Source: Symsagittifera roscoffensis (lineage: Eukaryota > Xenacoelomorpha > Acoela > Convolutidae). Taken from it: DNA of 64,000 nucleotides. The position numbers and the translations under genes were made by a program. The stretch spans positions 25,036,303-25,100,302 of the forward strand of contig NC_087069.1 in NCBI RefSeq assembly GCF_963678635.1, in the 5' to 3' direction. The first letter of the stretch is position 1; each line of letters opens with the position of its first letter. Under the pieces are notes generated by a model. That model was given only the letters and a program-made list of their open reading frames with translations, did no database searches and had not been told where the DNA came from. Positions 11,721 through 23,030 of the stretch are shown piece after piece.

Positions 11721-13243
11721 CCCATCCGGGTTTTACAGAGTTTTTTAGAATTGTCTTTCTGCAATTCAAAGGATGGATGATGGACGTTGGTATTTGGCGA
11801 ACATCATATTCTTCTGGGTTCTCTTGTTAGAGAAGTTCCAGGACGCTGGAATGATGGATATCAATCGTTGTGTTTTCTTGTAACAACGACTGTGTTTCCC
11901 AACGAAATCAATCTGATTTCAGAATGGTTTGCTATGACGGGTTTTTCTGTTTCATGTAGAGAACTTCTTTTGTGTTCGACCTCGTCTGGGAATGGCGTGG
12001 AGATTGTGCGTGGAGGGGATGCCTTGTTACTCGGATCTGTACGTATACTTGAACATCGAGGTGGTCATTGGTCTAGTTCAATGAAGTCCTTTTCTGCGAA
12101 GTCAAGTCGTACTCTAAATCCTTTGAGTTGTGATTGTGGACGGCATATCGGTTGTGGTTAGCCATTCTTTTTCGAGTGTAGTGGGGTCATTTTGTCTTTG
12201 GATGTTCGTCTTTGGTGTTGTATGCTGATCTATATACTGCAAGGTATAATTTACATTTTATAAAATTTTTATTAGTTCGGTGTTTTAATTATGATTTTGG
12301 TTAGTTGTTTTCACAAAAGCTTTTTGTTTTAGTTCGGTTATTTTGAAGAGTTACTCACCCTTGAGTACCTCTTATTAAAAACAGAAGTGTGGTCACAAAG
12401 CGTGGATGTAGCGCGGTGGGTTAGGCCGGCTATAGAGCATGCTCAGGACGTCCTCTCTGGTGGGTTAGGCCAGGAGTGGGAGTATGATTTCGTGCGGTTT
12501 CTGTGAGAGGTCCTGTTATGTGATAACGTTTTATGTTGGGTTTATTGTGGTTTTTCTTATGTTTCGTTGGTTGTGTCCTTTTTTCAAAAATCAAATTGTT
12601 TTTGGTATGGGTTTGTCTTTCGACTTTTTTGTGTTTTATTATTTCTTTCTTAGACTTTATAATAGTCTTCAAAAGAATAAATTATCCAGTTTTAAACTGG
12701 GTTAATCCGGTTTGGGTACCGTTGGTTTCCTTTTCTTAGTCCTGCTGTTATTCTATGATTTGTGGCGTTTAGTAAGCTGCATTTGTTAGTTTTGTTTAGT
12801 ATATAATTCCTTTCCAACCGGGTTAAAGGAAAGTTTGAAACATGTTATCGTGTGTTAGAGTTGTTGAGTGTGAAAGCTTGAAACTGAAATTCATTATTTA
12901 AACAATTCTTCGTGGGCGAGCTGTGCGAGTTTGGATAGAATTCTTGTGCGAGTGAATGGAAATATCAAAAGGTTAGTACTGCATTTTCGTCTTATCAATT
13001 TACTACATAGAATTTCAATTTTACTGCTAGTTTTGGGGAAAAATTAAGTTACAAATTTTCATCATTATTAGAATTACTGCTTTTAGGGAAATAATTTATA
13101 AATTAATTTACTACATTAGTATGAATTTTATTGAATTTATCTAGTGCAAAATATTAAAAGAGTTTTGAAGAATTTGAAGAAGTTTTCAATTTTTATTTTT
13201 CTTTTGTGTCGTTGCAGATGATCGTGGGATGAAGACTAAAAAT
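11721..13243 (-). other. 3' tail of the giant element between last ORF and 3' LTR
   Basis: About 1.5 kb without a convincing intact gene. 11,760-12,160 is visibly richer in G and C than its surroundings and is largely open on the minus strand apart from a TGA near 12,060 and further stops below 11,870. It also contains a 124-aa plus-strand ORF (11,787-12,161). 12,430-12,672 (minus) is an 80-aa Lys/His/Thr-rich ORF. None has a recognisable domain, and any of them could be a decayed accessory gene. Confidence 0.4.
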
Positions 13244-13321
13244 CTAAATGAGACATAGATAAAGAATGGTTAGTATTTATTTCAAATTTATTAGTGAAAA
13301 ATATGTATAAATTATACTTAC
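13244..13321 (-). other. Predicted 78-nt spliceosomal intron just after the last ORF
   Basis: On the minus strand, four bases after the TAA stop of the ORF ending at 13,325, there is a strong donor CAG|GTAAGTAT (GT at 13,321-13,320). A perfect TACTAAC branch-point box (13,269-13,275) and a TTTAG acceptor (ending 13,244) follow. The branch A lies 26 nt from the acceptor, a normal distance. This implies spliced transcripts of the element, with the intron in the 3' untranslated part if the stop is used. Confidence 0.55.
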
Positions 13322-13324
13322 CTG

Positions 13325-15133
13325 TTAGTCGTCGGGGAAAAAACCGTGGGGGAAGATGTCGTGTATTATGTCGGAATTTGTTAGTAATTTTGCTAGTATG
13401 CGAATGATGTTTTTAGTTTGAAGCAGTGGCCAAAGCAATTGAAGTGCTTTAATAGTTTTTAGTTCTTCAGTGCCAACTGCAAACTCATAAGGTGTGTTTT
13501 GGATGAGATTATATAATTTGTGATTGTATTTAGTGTTGTGGATGAATTCTAATATCGGGATTTCTATAGGTTGAATAAATTCATGTGGGATAAGGAAGGG
13601 TCTGGATTCTTCTGCGTTGAAGGTCTTCGTGATGGGACAAAAAATATACATTTGGGTTATGGGATCATAATTGCGAAGAATACCGTGAAGGTTAGTATCT
13701 TTGATGCAATATGTGAAGTTAAGAAAAAATGGTGAAGTGTATTTAGAGTTAATAAACTGAAAACGGTGGTGTGGTTGTCTTGATGGAGTGTGCAGGTCAA
13801 AATGATTTTGTATGAAGCGATAGTATGTATACGTGTGGGTTTGTTTAGTGCGTAACATAATGTCGTGTGAGCAGTGCAAATCGCGTTCATGTGGTGCAAG
13901 GAAATTGAATGTTAGTGAAAATAATTGAAATCTTTCATTAAAACTTTCGTAAGCTTGCATGTCGGTTAGTGCTTCAGAAATGACGTGGTCGAATTTGCGA
14001 TTAAATATATTGAGTGTAAATACTTATGGTGTTTTGATGAAGAATTTTTCTGTGATTTGTGGGTTAGCGAAGCGATCATCATCTAAAAATTGGTCTTGGT
14101 TAGCTCGGATGATGTTATGATTGTAATATTCTAGCGTATATTCGTTAGCTCGGGGTGCAGTGTATGTTTTTAGTGACTTTTTATATCCTATATAAGTAAA
14201 TTGTCTATGTGTTAGTGGTGTGGTGAGTCGATATAGCATATCTTGATTTCTTTCTATATCGATGTGAGTATTAGATAAAGGTAGGCAAAGGGGAATAGTA
14301 AAATGATAATATGATGTCCAATGAAGTGTAGGCATTAAAACATGTTCATCTACAAAACTACGTGTGTCGTTAGTGTCGTTAGGGGTGTTTAAAGTATATT
14401 GTGGAAATGAAGGTAAGGTGATTGCTAGAAAATCTTTCGTGTTAGTGTGATTTGGATGATAAATATATTCACGGGCTGTTCCTGGTTTTGTTGGAAATGG
14501 ATGGTTTGGGAATTTTCTTTTGAAAGTGCGATAAGCTCTATTAGTGCTATTTGATGATTCGGTGGGTGTGGATGATGGTGCTAATGATGCGGTATAAGCT
14601 GAAGAGGGTGTAGGGGTAGGTGGGTTTGATGATTCTATTGTGGATGAAATCTGATTTATAGTGGGGGTGTCAAGGTGGAAGGGTTGTTGTTGTAGGGTGA
14701 TAAAATTATCTAGTTCTTGGGAGATTTGGGGAGTATCTGGAGAATTGGATGATCGGTCTGAATGAAATGAAGAGTAGGTTGGGGTGACTTGTGAAGCATA
14801 AGATGGTGTAGAAATGGATGGGAGTGGGTTATTTGGTGGGATTGGTTGAAAAGGGGGTTTTGAAAAAACTGAGGAGTTGGTTTGAAAATTATTGGATGGA
14901 GATGGTTCAGAGTCTGCAAATTCATCAGGGGTTTCAATATTAGGGTTATTGAGTTGTGAAATGGAGTATAAAACTGAGATATGTGAATTAGTGTCTGAAT
15001 TCATGTCTGATGTTTTATTACTGGTTGGGAAATCGGGTGGCGGGAAAGCAAAAAGTGGAATTATTGTAATTGGAGTGTTGAGGTTGGTTGGATGGGAATT
15101 TGAGCGGTGTAGGGATCCAAGTTGTCGGCTCAT
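13325..15133 (-). pseudogene. Unknown ~600-codon ORF downstream of env (one in-frame stop)
   Basis: The frame is open for 603 codons except for one TAA at 14,024-14,026, which splits it into 369 and 211 aa ORFs in the same frame. The N-terminal ~210 residues are low complexity, rich in Ser, Pro, Thr and Asn. The remainder looks globular, with many Tyr, His, Phe and Ile and no clear membrane segment. The start ATG (15,133) overlaps the stop of the preceding env frame as ATGA (15,130-15,133), suggesting coupled translation. I recognise no retroviral accessory family or cellular domain. Position after env and length make it the most distinctive gene of the element. The TAA is probably a disabling mutation, since the frame continues without other stops and with the same composition. 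Confidence 0.6.
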
Positions 15134-17793
15134 CGTGGGCTAAAAAAATTATTATTTTGAGACTGAAAAGCGGTGGTATGGGGTTGTTCTATAATTTTTT
15201 CATATGTATTTTCATCTTGTGAATGATGTGTCATTATATGTTGTATGGGACTTTGTGATATGGTTGGTCTGAAATTTGGATTATGTGTTATTGCTAAATT
15301 TCGAAAATTTTGTGGGACTAGGGATAATGGATGGTTATGTGGTAGGGGTGGTAACTGTGGTGCTGTAGGCGTTATTTCTACATTGTTATGTTCTTCGTTG
15401 TATGTGTTCTGTCTTGTTGCTATTTTTGTGTTGTATTCTTTTATTTGTGCGTCTAAAATAATTTTGTTTATTGATGATGAAAAAATTCCAAAAAATCCTG
15501 CAAATAGTATGCGTGCTACACTTGCTTGTCTATTTACTTGTGTGTGTATAGCGCATGTATTATAGATTCCTTTTAAAAGTGAAAAAAGAAATCCTATAAA
15601 GTTAAACATTGCGTATAAAATAGTTAATTTTTCTAAGATGTAATAGGGCCATCCTAGAAAATCAAGAATTTCATTTTTTAGTGTAACAAAGCTAAAAATA
15701 TTTATAGGTGAAATATCTTGTGGTCTGTATTTTTCACCGTTTAGATATATATAGTCTTTAATGTCTTTAAAATATCCGCTATAATCTTGTGTATAAATAT
15801 CTGCAAATCCTGCGGTTTCGGCAAGTTTGCGTAAGTTTTGGTCAAATGATTGTCTTTGTATAGTGTCCATTTGTGTTAATAATTCTTGGAATTGTTGTGT
15901 TCTAATGTGATGATGGATATCGGATTTTGAATATATTCCAATTGATTGTAGGTCGATATTTGGGTTTCGAGCAATAGCTCTAATGCTTTCAGGTGAAAAT
16001 TTTTTGAGTGATTGCATTAATGTGGGGTATGGGGTAAGAAGGTAATATTTATCTTCATCAGGGTTCAGTTGTACTACATTGTGGCTATTTTCTGATCCAT
16101 ATGGGACTGCGGTATCCCAGAAATAGGTTCGTCTTGAAAGTGTGTCAACGAAATGTACTTTATTCTTATAAAAGATAGGGATTCTTTTATAGCATCGTTT
16201 ATCTTCAAAAACATATAGTGGTGTTACTTTTTTGGTACAGGTATAAAACCATAAAATGTTTCCTTCGTAGTCTAAAAAATTTGATCTTTTTCCTGATAGT
16301 AAATATCCTGCGTAGGGTATTTTTAATACTGCTAGTGCAAGTGATTGTAGGATTTGTGTCCTTTCTAATTCGCATAGTTGGTGAAGTGTTTCTAATTCAG
16401 AGAGTGACATTTCTTGAAAATTTCGGCTAATTGTGTAGTCTAATTTCATATCTAAGTGAATATCCCAGTGGATATTACCGAAATATGTAATATTCATTAG
16501 TGATAGTTCTTGTAAACGTGTGCTTCTAGTGTCATGGGGCTTTAGATGTCCACCAGGTTGAACTTTACTTTTTTGAAAATTAACTGGTATATATGATGTT
16601 CCTTAGTTTATAGGATGACTTGTGGCGTATGGGTCAATTTTTATTTTTCCAGTGGTCATGTCGAATCCTTTTTCGTATTCAACTAATATTTCGGAGTATT
16701 GTGTTTTGTGAAGTGGGTTTCTGTATTTACATATTTACATGCAAGTTCTGTTTCTTGATATATTTGAAAACGTGTCAATTTATTTTCTATATTGTGTATG
16801 TTTTTAAAATTAGAACTTTGTTTTCGTGATGGATTTACTTGTTCATATGGAATTGATTGTATAAAATATTTTTCGTGAAATTTTATCATTCGAGCGTGTA
16901 TTTTTGCTACTTGAAATGTTGTACATGTGTCTTCGGGGAACCAAACAATTGTTGCTTGTGTTCGTGTTGTAGGGTCACAATAGCCTTGATCGTTTTTACA
17001 AGGTAATCTAATTCCTTGATAGATCATTGTGTTGTCAGATAAATCGCGTGTGAGTTGTATTTTTTCGAGTTGTATTTTCCAATCGAAAAACATTATTTCT
17101 TGATATCCTTTATTTTTTGTATCTGCTTTGCAGTTTGATGGGTTATTTATACCAATGTGCGGTATCCAGTGTTTATCGTGTATGTCATAAGTTAATCTTC
17201 CGTGTGCGCCGTTGTATGGGTATTTTTCATCTAGTTTTATATGTCCTTGATATCTTCTTGATGTACAGAATCTGAAAAAAATTTTGGAAATATACTAACT
17301 TTTTATCTGTGTTTTTATTTCTTGTGATATTTAGTCTGAGTAACTCGTTTTTACAATCTTCAGGATTGAGATGTAAAAGTCGCTCGATATTACTCTGGTA
17401 GAATGATTCGTGGTCAAGTCGGTTTTTATTTCCATTTGAGACTTGTGAACAATGTACTTTCTTTTCAGAAAATGTTGCTGTGAATTTATATCCTATAATT
17501 GTTGTTGCTCGGGCTTTTGAATAAAGTGTAGCTATTACATTTGTAGTTTCTATAGCTTGTGGTTCTGTTTCGCATTGTGATACTTGATTTATTGCATATT
17601 TGTGTAGTGTTTTTTGTTCATTTTCTTCACAATCGTAATGTGTTACTAATAAATCTTGGGGTCCTGTGCGGGGGGAAGGTTTTTTGTTCTGATTAGAGAT
17701 TATAGAAAAAAGAGTTGGAGAAAAATTAATATTTTTAGAATATACATGTGTATGATAATCCTGAGTATGGGTTATAAAATGTGATGTAACCAA
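15130..17793 (-). pseudogene. env: Env-like membrane glycoprotein gene, broken
   Basis: Three consecutive minus-strand frames carry the product: 17,227-17,793, about 16,683-17,280, and about 16,690 down to 15,130. They are separated by frame changes near 17,275 and 16,690, and an in-frame TAA occurs at 16,603-16,605. The predicted ectodomain has multiple Cys and N-glycosylation sequons. The last 455-aa segment has two hydrophobic stretches (about residues 275-305 and 325-345) followed by a Pro/Asn/Gln-rich tail, as in a fusion glycoprotein with a membrane anchor and cytoplasmic tail. Its place after integrase fits env of retroviruses and errantiviruses. I cannot assign the fusion class. In other gypsy and BEL elements env was acquired from unrelated viruses, so homology needs a profile search. 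Confidence 0.6.
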
Positions 17794-18915
17794 TTGTCTT
17801 TTTGGTATATCTGTCGTATTTGTATATTACTTCAGTTGTTATAAATGGTGGTGGTAGTGATTGAGCTGTTATATTTGGTGGGTTTAATGGGTAGGGATGT
17901 TGAGCAATTATGTTTAGTTTAACCGTGATTTCAAATTTTAATTGTAGACTATTTTGTTGGAGTATTTGGATGTTAAGATCACGAATGTCTTCGTGGATGT
18001 CTTGTCTATATTGTAGTCTATTGAGTGCCCAGTTGTGGAGTCGGTTACTTTCTGGGTGTTGTTCAAATAATGGGGGGGGGGGTGCTGTGAATGTATTCCA
18101 GTCTAATCTTAGAGGAATATTTGTTGATGATTGTTCTCTATATCTAGCGTCGAGGTTATTTGGGAAATTTAAGTTAAAAGGCGTTGGTGAAATCTGGCTT
18201 ATTGATGGTGTTGATGGTAATGATAATGTTTCTGGTAGTGATGAGGATGTTGTTGTATCCGTAGAAATATCTATTGGATCATTGATTAAATTTGGTTCAC
18301 CTTGTGTGAATGATTGTGTTGTTCAATATGGTAGTCGTGATGTTTGGTTTGTGGGGTTAAAGGGATTTTCACGTATTTGTGCAGATGTTGGTGTTGAACC
18401 TAAGTAATCTGAGGGTAGGCTTGAGGTGCTACGTTGTGAAAGAAGCGTAGGGGTTTCTGGTAATATACCAATGGGGTTTTCTGGAGTACTTTGTGATGGG
18501 GATTGGGGTATATCAAAATGAACTCGGGGGGTTTGAAAATTTCTGTTTCGTCGAGGATGTATAATTTGTCTATTTATTTCGACTGTATTTTGATTTTGAC
18601 TAAGATTTCGTATTCTACTTAATTCTTGTGGTAGTGTTGGGTATAAGTTATATGTTGGTTCACTTAGAGGTGCTTGTCGTTGAACTGGTTCTAGTGGTTC
18701 AGATAAGCGAGCGTGTCGTTCTTCAAAGGTATATGGGTTATCTTGAAAAGAAATTCGTGTAGATGTTTGGGGGTTTTGGGTAGTTGTAGGTGGTGTTGGG
18801 TTATCTTGGGCTGATGTCGGTGAAGACTGACTGTGTGATTGTTGGTTAGCAATTTTTGATTGTTTTTGATCTATTCTTTTAGTGAAAAAATTTATGTTTA
18901 TTGTAGTATTCTTCT
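17735..18915 (-). pseudogene. Pro/Ser/Gln/Thr-rich region preceding env, one in-frame stop
   Basis: This minus-strand frame is open from just after a TAG near 18,915 to a TAA at 17,735-17,737, except for one TGA at 18,323-18,325. It has no ATG of its own at the upstream end. Its first codons overlap the end of the 62-aa membrane ORF at a T6 run (about 18,885), so the most economical reading is that the membrane ORF once continued into it. The lower end overlaps the first env frame by about 60 nt. It is rich in Pro, Ser, Gln and Thr with no recognisable domain. It may be the N-terminal or mucin-like part of the Env precursor. Confidence 0.45.
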
Positions 18916-19067
18916 AGAAAAAGAATTAGAAGGACTGTTGCTAGGGCGAATGTGATGATTGCTTTCTTTATACATTTGCATATTGTCAAGATGAGGGATG
19001 ATAGAAATGTTATAAAAATTACAAATAGTAAAAAAATATCTGTTCTACTAAAAACGGTTCGTATCAT
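18879..19067 (-). CDS. Small hydrophobic ORF (62 aa)
   Basis: Two hydrophobic segments, about residues 11-29 and 35-51, separated by a short Cys/Lys-rich turn. Its ATG overlaps the stop of the upstream 76-aa ORF as ATGA (19,064-19,067). It ends beside a T6 run where the reading frame passes to the Pro/Ser/Gln-rich region, so it may be the membrane-anchored N-terminus of a longer protein rather than a separate product. Confidence 0.4.
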   Translation of the reverse strand: MIRTVFSRTDIFLLFVIFITFLSSLILTICKCIKKAIITFALATVLLILFLEEYYNKHKFFH

Positions 19068-19294
19068 TTAGATAAGTTTTGTGAATCGTACCTGTGGATA
19101 TAGTCAATAGCTTTTGAAAGTTGGAGGTATAGTTCAAATATGGAATAGAAAATTAAAAAAATATTGCAAAAAATGATTAAGATTATTACAAAAGTTTCAA
19201 AGGTATCAAAAAGAAATATGATTAAAAGTTTAAATATCGTTAAAAAGTTTATGAGAATGTTAAGAATTATGTTGACTGGTCGAGAGAAGAGCAT
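19064..19294 (-). CDS. Small hydrophobic ORF (76 aa)
   Basis: Dominated by Ile, Leu and Phe with two long hydrophobic stretches (about residues 6-32 and 33-55), then a short polar tail. It lies between integrase and env. Not recognised. It could be a small membrane protein, a signal-anchor exon, or, given the AT bias, chance. The ATGA overlap with the next ORF supports coding. Confidence 0.35.
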   Translation of the reverse strand: MLFSRPVNIILNILINFLTIFKLLIIFLFDTFETFVIILIIFCNIFLIFYSIFELYLQLSKAIDYIHRYDSQNLSK

Positions 19295-19887
19295 TTCAGA
19301 AATGGCTTCTCGATCGAATATTTTTTGTTGTTTGAGGCAATTTTCAAGTGTGGTCGAATTATTTATTGGTTTTTTGACAAGTGGGTTGAGTTTTGTGAAA
19401 AATTGTTGGGGGCAAATTTTATGGTGATCGGGAGGTCTTCTTTGTCTTTATTTTTATTTGTCAAGTGATCTGGGGTATTTTTGAGATTTTTATACTTTAG
19501 GCTAATTAAAATGGTCGTTCTTTTACTTTAGGCTAATTTAACATATTTGTTTGGGGGGTATTTGAGGTCTGAGTTGGGGAAATATTGTTGATCTTTGGGT
19601 TATTAGATAAGGGAGGGTTATGATATTATGGTGATATTTATTTTAGTTGTCAAGTTGGAATGGTTTCTTTATTTTTGACCTGGAGGTCGCAAAGTTATAG
19701 TTATAGATATGCCTGGAGTTTAATATCTTTCGTCTAGTTGGTTTGTGTTAGAGTTATAGAAGGTGACGGATTGGATGAATCCTATTGGCTAATTTTGAAC
19801 TAGAATCGTTGCGTGTCTGTCAGCATGTTATTTTGAAAAATGAAAGTTCAAATTATTTCAGAGGTGCAAAGATTATTAAATATAAAT
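19295..19887 (-). other. Spacer between integrase and env region
   Basis: No minus-strand ORF of note. It contains a short direct repeat TACTTTAGGCTAATT (about 19,494-19,508 and 19,525-19,539). It may hold splice or promoter signals for a subgenomic env transcript, but none is clear. Confidence 0.4.
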
Positions 19888-21815
19888 TTAAAGCTGTTTT
19901 TGAAATTCACCTTTCTTTAATATTTTAGATTGTGGGATGAATGTTTTATAGTTTTTGCGTGGTTGATTTCTAAGTCGTGATGACTCTCTATGTTCTGATT
20001 TGTCGATTTGTTCTTGGGGTATAATTTTTTCTGTCATTTTTCCATTTTTTCTTTCTTTTTGATGTATTTTTTGACCTAGCTTTTTTGTATTGTTTTTCGT
20101 TGTAGTTGAGTTTTTATTTTGGTTTTCGAGGTGAATGTCATGTTGTTCTTTTGTTTCATTTTCCGTATGTGGGTTATTTCGAATAACTTTAAAACCTGTG
20201 AAAGAATATAATTGAGTTAGTTCGCGTAGTGCGTATTCTTTTGGGTAATAAGGTAATAGATTGTTTCGATGCTGAATAATTTCTTTTTGGTCTGAGTCGG
20301 TGATTTTATATGTCACGTCAGTGGGTTTGGCAATTATTTGGTATGGTCCTTTACGAAGGGGTTGTACTTTTTTAGAAATTCGTTTTTGAGTGTTAAAATT
20401 AGGTATTAAAACAAATGTTCCAATTTTTAAATCGGAGGCTGGTGTAAAGCGTGAATTTATTTGTTCATTAATGTTTTGCCTTTGTAACAACTTTTTTGTT
20501 ACTTTTTGGTAAATTTCATTGTGTTTTTTATCTCTATTTAAAATCCATTCGGTGTGTGTACCGGAGGCTAATTTAAGAATTTGTGGGTGATGAAAATGAT
20601 CTTCATCATGTGTGTGTAAAGGTAGGTTATAACAAATTGAGTCTTTATTCGGTTGACAATGACTTTGTGCATTTTTATGAGAGTTTGCTGTAAACATAAT
20701 TGGTTTGCGTGGCTTTTGATTAAAAACCATTTCATATGGTGACATTCCTAGAGTTGTCGTGATTTGTGAATTATATGCTAAGGGAAATAGTTTTACATCT
20801 GCTGACCATTCGGTGTATCTTGTATCATTTCCATTGATGATACATCTAAGATATTGTTGTAGTGAACGGTTCATACCTTCGACTAAGCCGTTTGTCCAAG
20901 GTGCGTGAGATGTATGTGGTTTGTGTTTGATGTTATATAAATGACATAGTGTGATGATTTCATTATTTATGATTTCTGTACCGTTGTCTGTAACTAAAAT
21001 TTCTGGTAGTCCGAAATTGGCTATCCAGTGTTCATAAAGTGTTGTGTAAGCGTAATAAGCATTACAATGTGGTACTGGGTTAAGTGCTACATAATGTGTA
21101 AATGCATCAACAATTACCATAATGTAGGAGTTTCCTTCGGATGATGGTGAAATTGGTCCTTTTGTATCAAATGAAATACGGTGGTTAAAGTACAAACTTT
21201 GTCCTTTAAAATCTTGTTTTTGTGCTATTTGTTTTTGATTTGGATAAGGTTTATTTAGCTGACATACTATACAATCATTGCATAGTACTTTTATCCAAAT
21301 TGGTGCATTTGGGAAATAAAAGTTTTGTATGAAATTTGAATATGTTTTCTCTGATCCAGAGTGTCCTTTAATGTTTTGTGTATGTGAAATATTAAAAGCT
21401 ATGAGAATCATACTTAAAGGGAGACAGGGAACTGTAGATTCATTTAATTGGTGTTCTAGAAGGTCTGTGTTTTCATTAATTGTTGTATTATTAAATTTTC
21501 GAAAATATCGGAGGAGTGTTTTATTTCCTAAAATTGTTGTATCTGCCTTTACGGGTTTAGTTTTATATTTGTGCCATGATTTTAGTTGTCTAATTACTGG
21601 GTCAAGATTTTGATATTGTTTCAAGGTATTAATTGTAGTTTTAGCTGTTGGGGGGAGAAAAATGTTTTCAATTTCTAATTTAGATAAAGGAATTGTATCA
21701 AGTGGGTCATGGAGGTCAAAAACTTGATTTATTGTGTATTTTGAATCGTTTGTTTGTGGTCCTGATAAACTTATTTTATCAGTTAGATTTTCTTTTTCAA
21801 TTAACGGAAAAAAGT
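19888..21815 (-). pseudogene. pol: Integrase part of Pol
   Basis: The frame is open from the homopolymer region near 21,815 to the stop at 19,888. The 578-aa portion from 21,624 has a zinc-binding HHCC domain (KGHSGSEKT then CNDCIVC), a DDE catalytic core (FDTKGP, VTDNGTE, and NGLVEGMNRSL with the catalytic Glu), and a C-terminal GPY/F-like module (RKGPYQI ... RNNLLPYY) followed by a basic tail. Integrase inserts the cDNA copy into host DNA. It lacks its own start because it was part of the Pol polyprotein. The frame change from RNase H occurs in an A/T homopolymer (21,810-21,826), which could be mutation or sequencing error. Confidence 0.88.
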
Positions 21816-23030
21816 TTTTTTATGCGAGTGTTGTTTTACTCTTTTTTGTTGGGTGTTATTTTTTATCCATTGTGAATATGGAATTGGTTTGAAAGTTGAT
21901 GTTCCAAGTAGATCAACTTCGTAGTGGTTATTTTGGCAATCTAAATAAAGTGGGAAGTGCTGTAGATTATTTATCTGTGATTGTTCAACGTCAGTTTTTA
22001 CTGCATATTTGCATTCTAGTCGGGGTGATGTTTCGTTTTCTGCAAGGTAAAATTTTATATTTTTGGGTATTTCAACTATAGTTTTACGTGTAAGTAATTC
22101 AGGTGGTGTATTTCGACTTAATGTGTCTGGTAATGCAAGATTCTTTCCTGCTGTCCAAACTATATGTAAGTTTGGGAATTTCATTGGAATTAATTGAAAT
22201 CTATAAACTCGGTGATTTGGATTGGATTTTTGTGTAAAGAGAAAAATGATTGGTTTGTGATCTGTGAATAGAACTGTTGGATGTTTTGATCCAAGTATCA
22301 GAAATTCATATTCTGTAAGTGTATAGATTATGGCTGTACGTTCTCTCATAAGAGTTGAGAGTCGTAGCTCTGCTTGAGTGAATAATCGAGAATTTGCTGA
22401 TATAAGATTCATTTTGTTTGTACCATTTTGTGATTGTAATAATGCTGCGCCGATGCCAAAATTCGAAGCATCGCACATTGCATAGAATGGTTGATTTGGA
22501 TTTGGAATTGTATTCGAAATTTGTTCAGTTAAGAGTTTTTTAATTTCTTCAAATTGTGCTTGATGTTCTGTGTTCCATTCAAAATTATTTTGTTGTCTAA
22601 GTATATTATAGAATGGTCTTAAGTATAATTGCATTTTATAGACGTATTTGCTTAAAAAATTTAACATTCCAAGGAATTCTTGGATTTTCTTTTTGTTTGT
22701 TGGTGGTTGAACCTTCTGAATAGCATCAATGCGTGATTTTAATGGAGTGATTGTTTTTCTTTCTCTATTGTGTCCTAAGAATTTAACTCGTGTTAAAAAG
22801 AAGTGTGATTTATCGGGGGCGGCCTTCAGATTTTCGTTCTGAAGTATTTTGTGATAGTGTTCTAAAGCATTGAACATTTCTTCTTTTGTCTGTGATTGCA
22901 TAAAAACATCGTCTAAATAGCTGATTGCGTTTTTCTTGAGTATTAGTGGTTTAAAAATTTTGCTCATAAAAGCTGAAAATGCTGCTGGTCCTATGGATAT
23001 TCCATAGAATAGGCGGTTGAATTAATATGT
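21801..23030 (-). pseudogene. pol: RT (motif C onward) and RNase H part of Pol
   Basis: Contains the RT catalytic box YLDD in AISYLDDVFMQ, the thumb/connection region (KIQEFLGMLNFLSKYV) and an RNase H domain with its acidic residues in CDASNFGIGAALL, LMRERTAIIY, LFTDHKPI and LPDTLSR. The upstream RT motifs A and B are in another frame. The frames separate at about 23,030, where one nucleotide appears missing. The lower end is lost in the homopolymer at 21,810-21,826. Confidence 0.88.

Noticed and set aside
12969..13268. Apparent plus-strand splice sites (GTTAGT donors and a TTTGTGTCGTTGCAG acceptor) within the retroelement tail
   Set aside because: GTTAGT on the plus strand is the complement of ACTAAC, frequent here by composition; no plus-strand coding supports an antisense gene.
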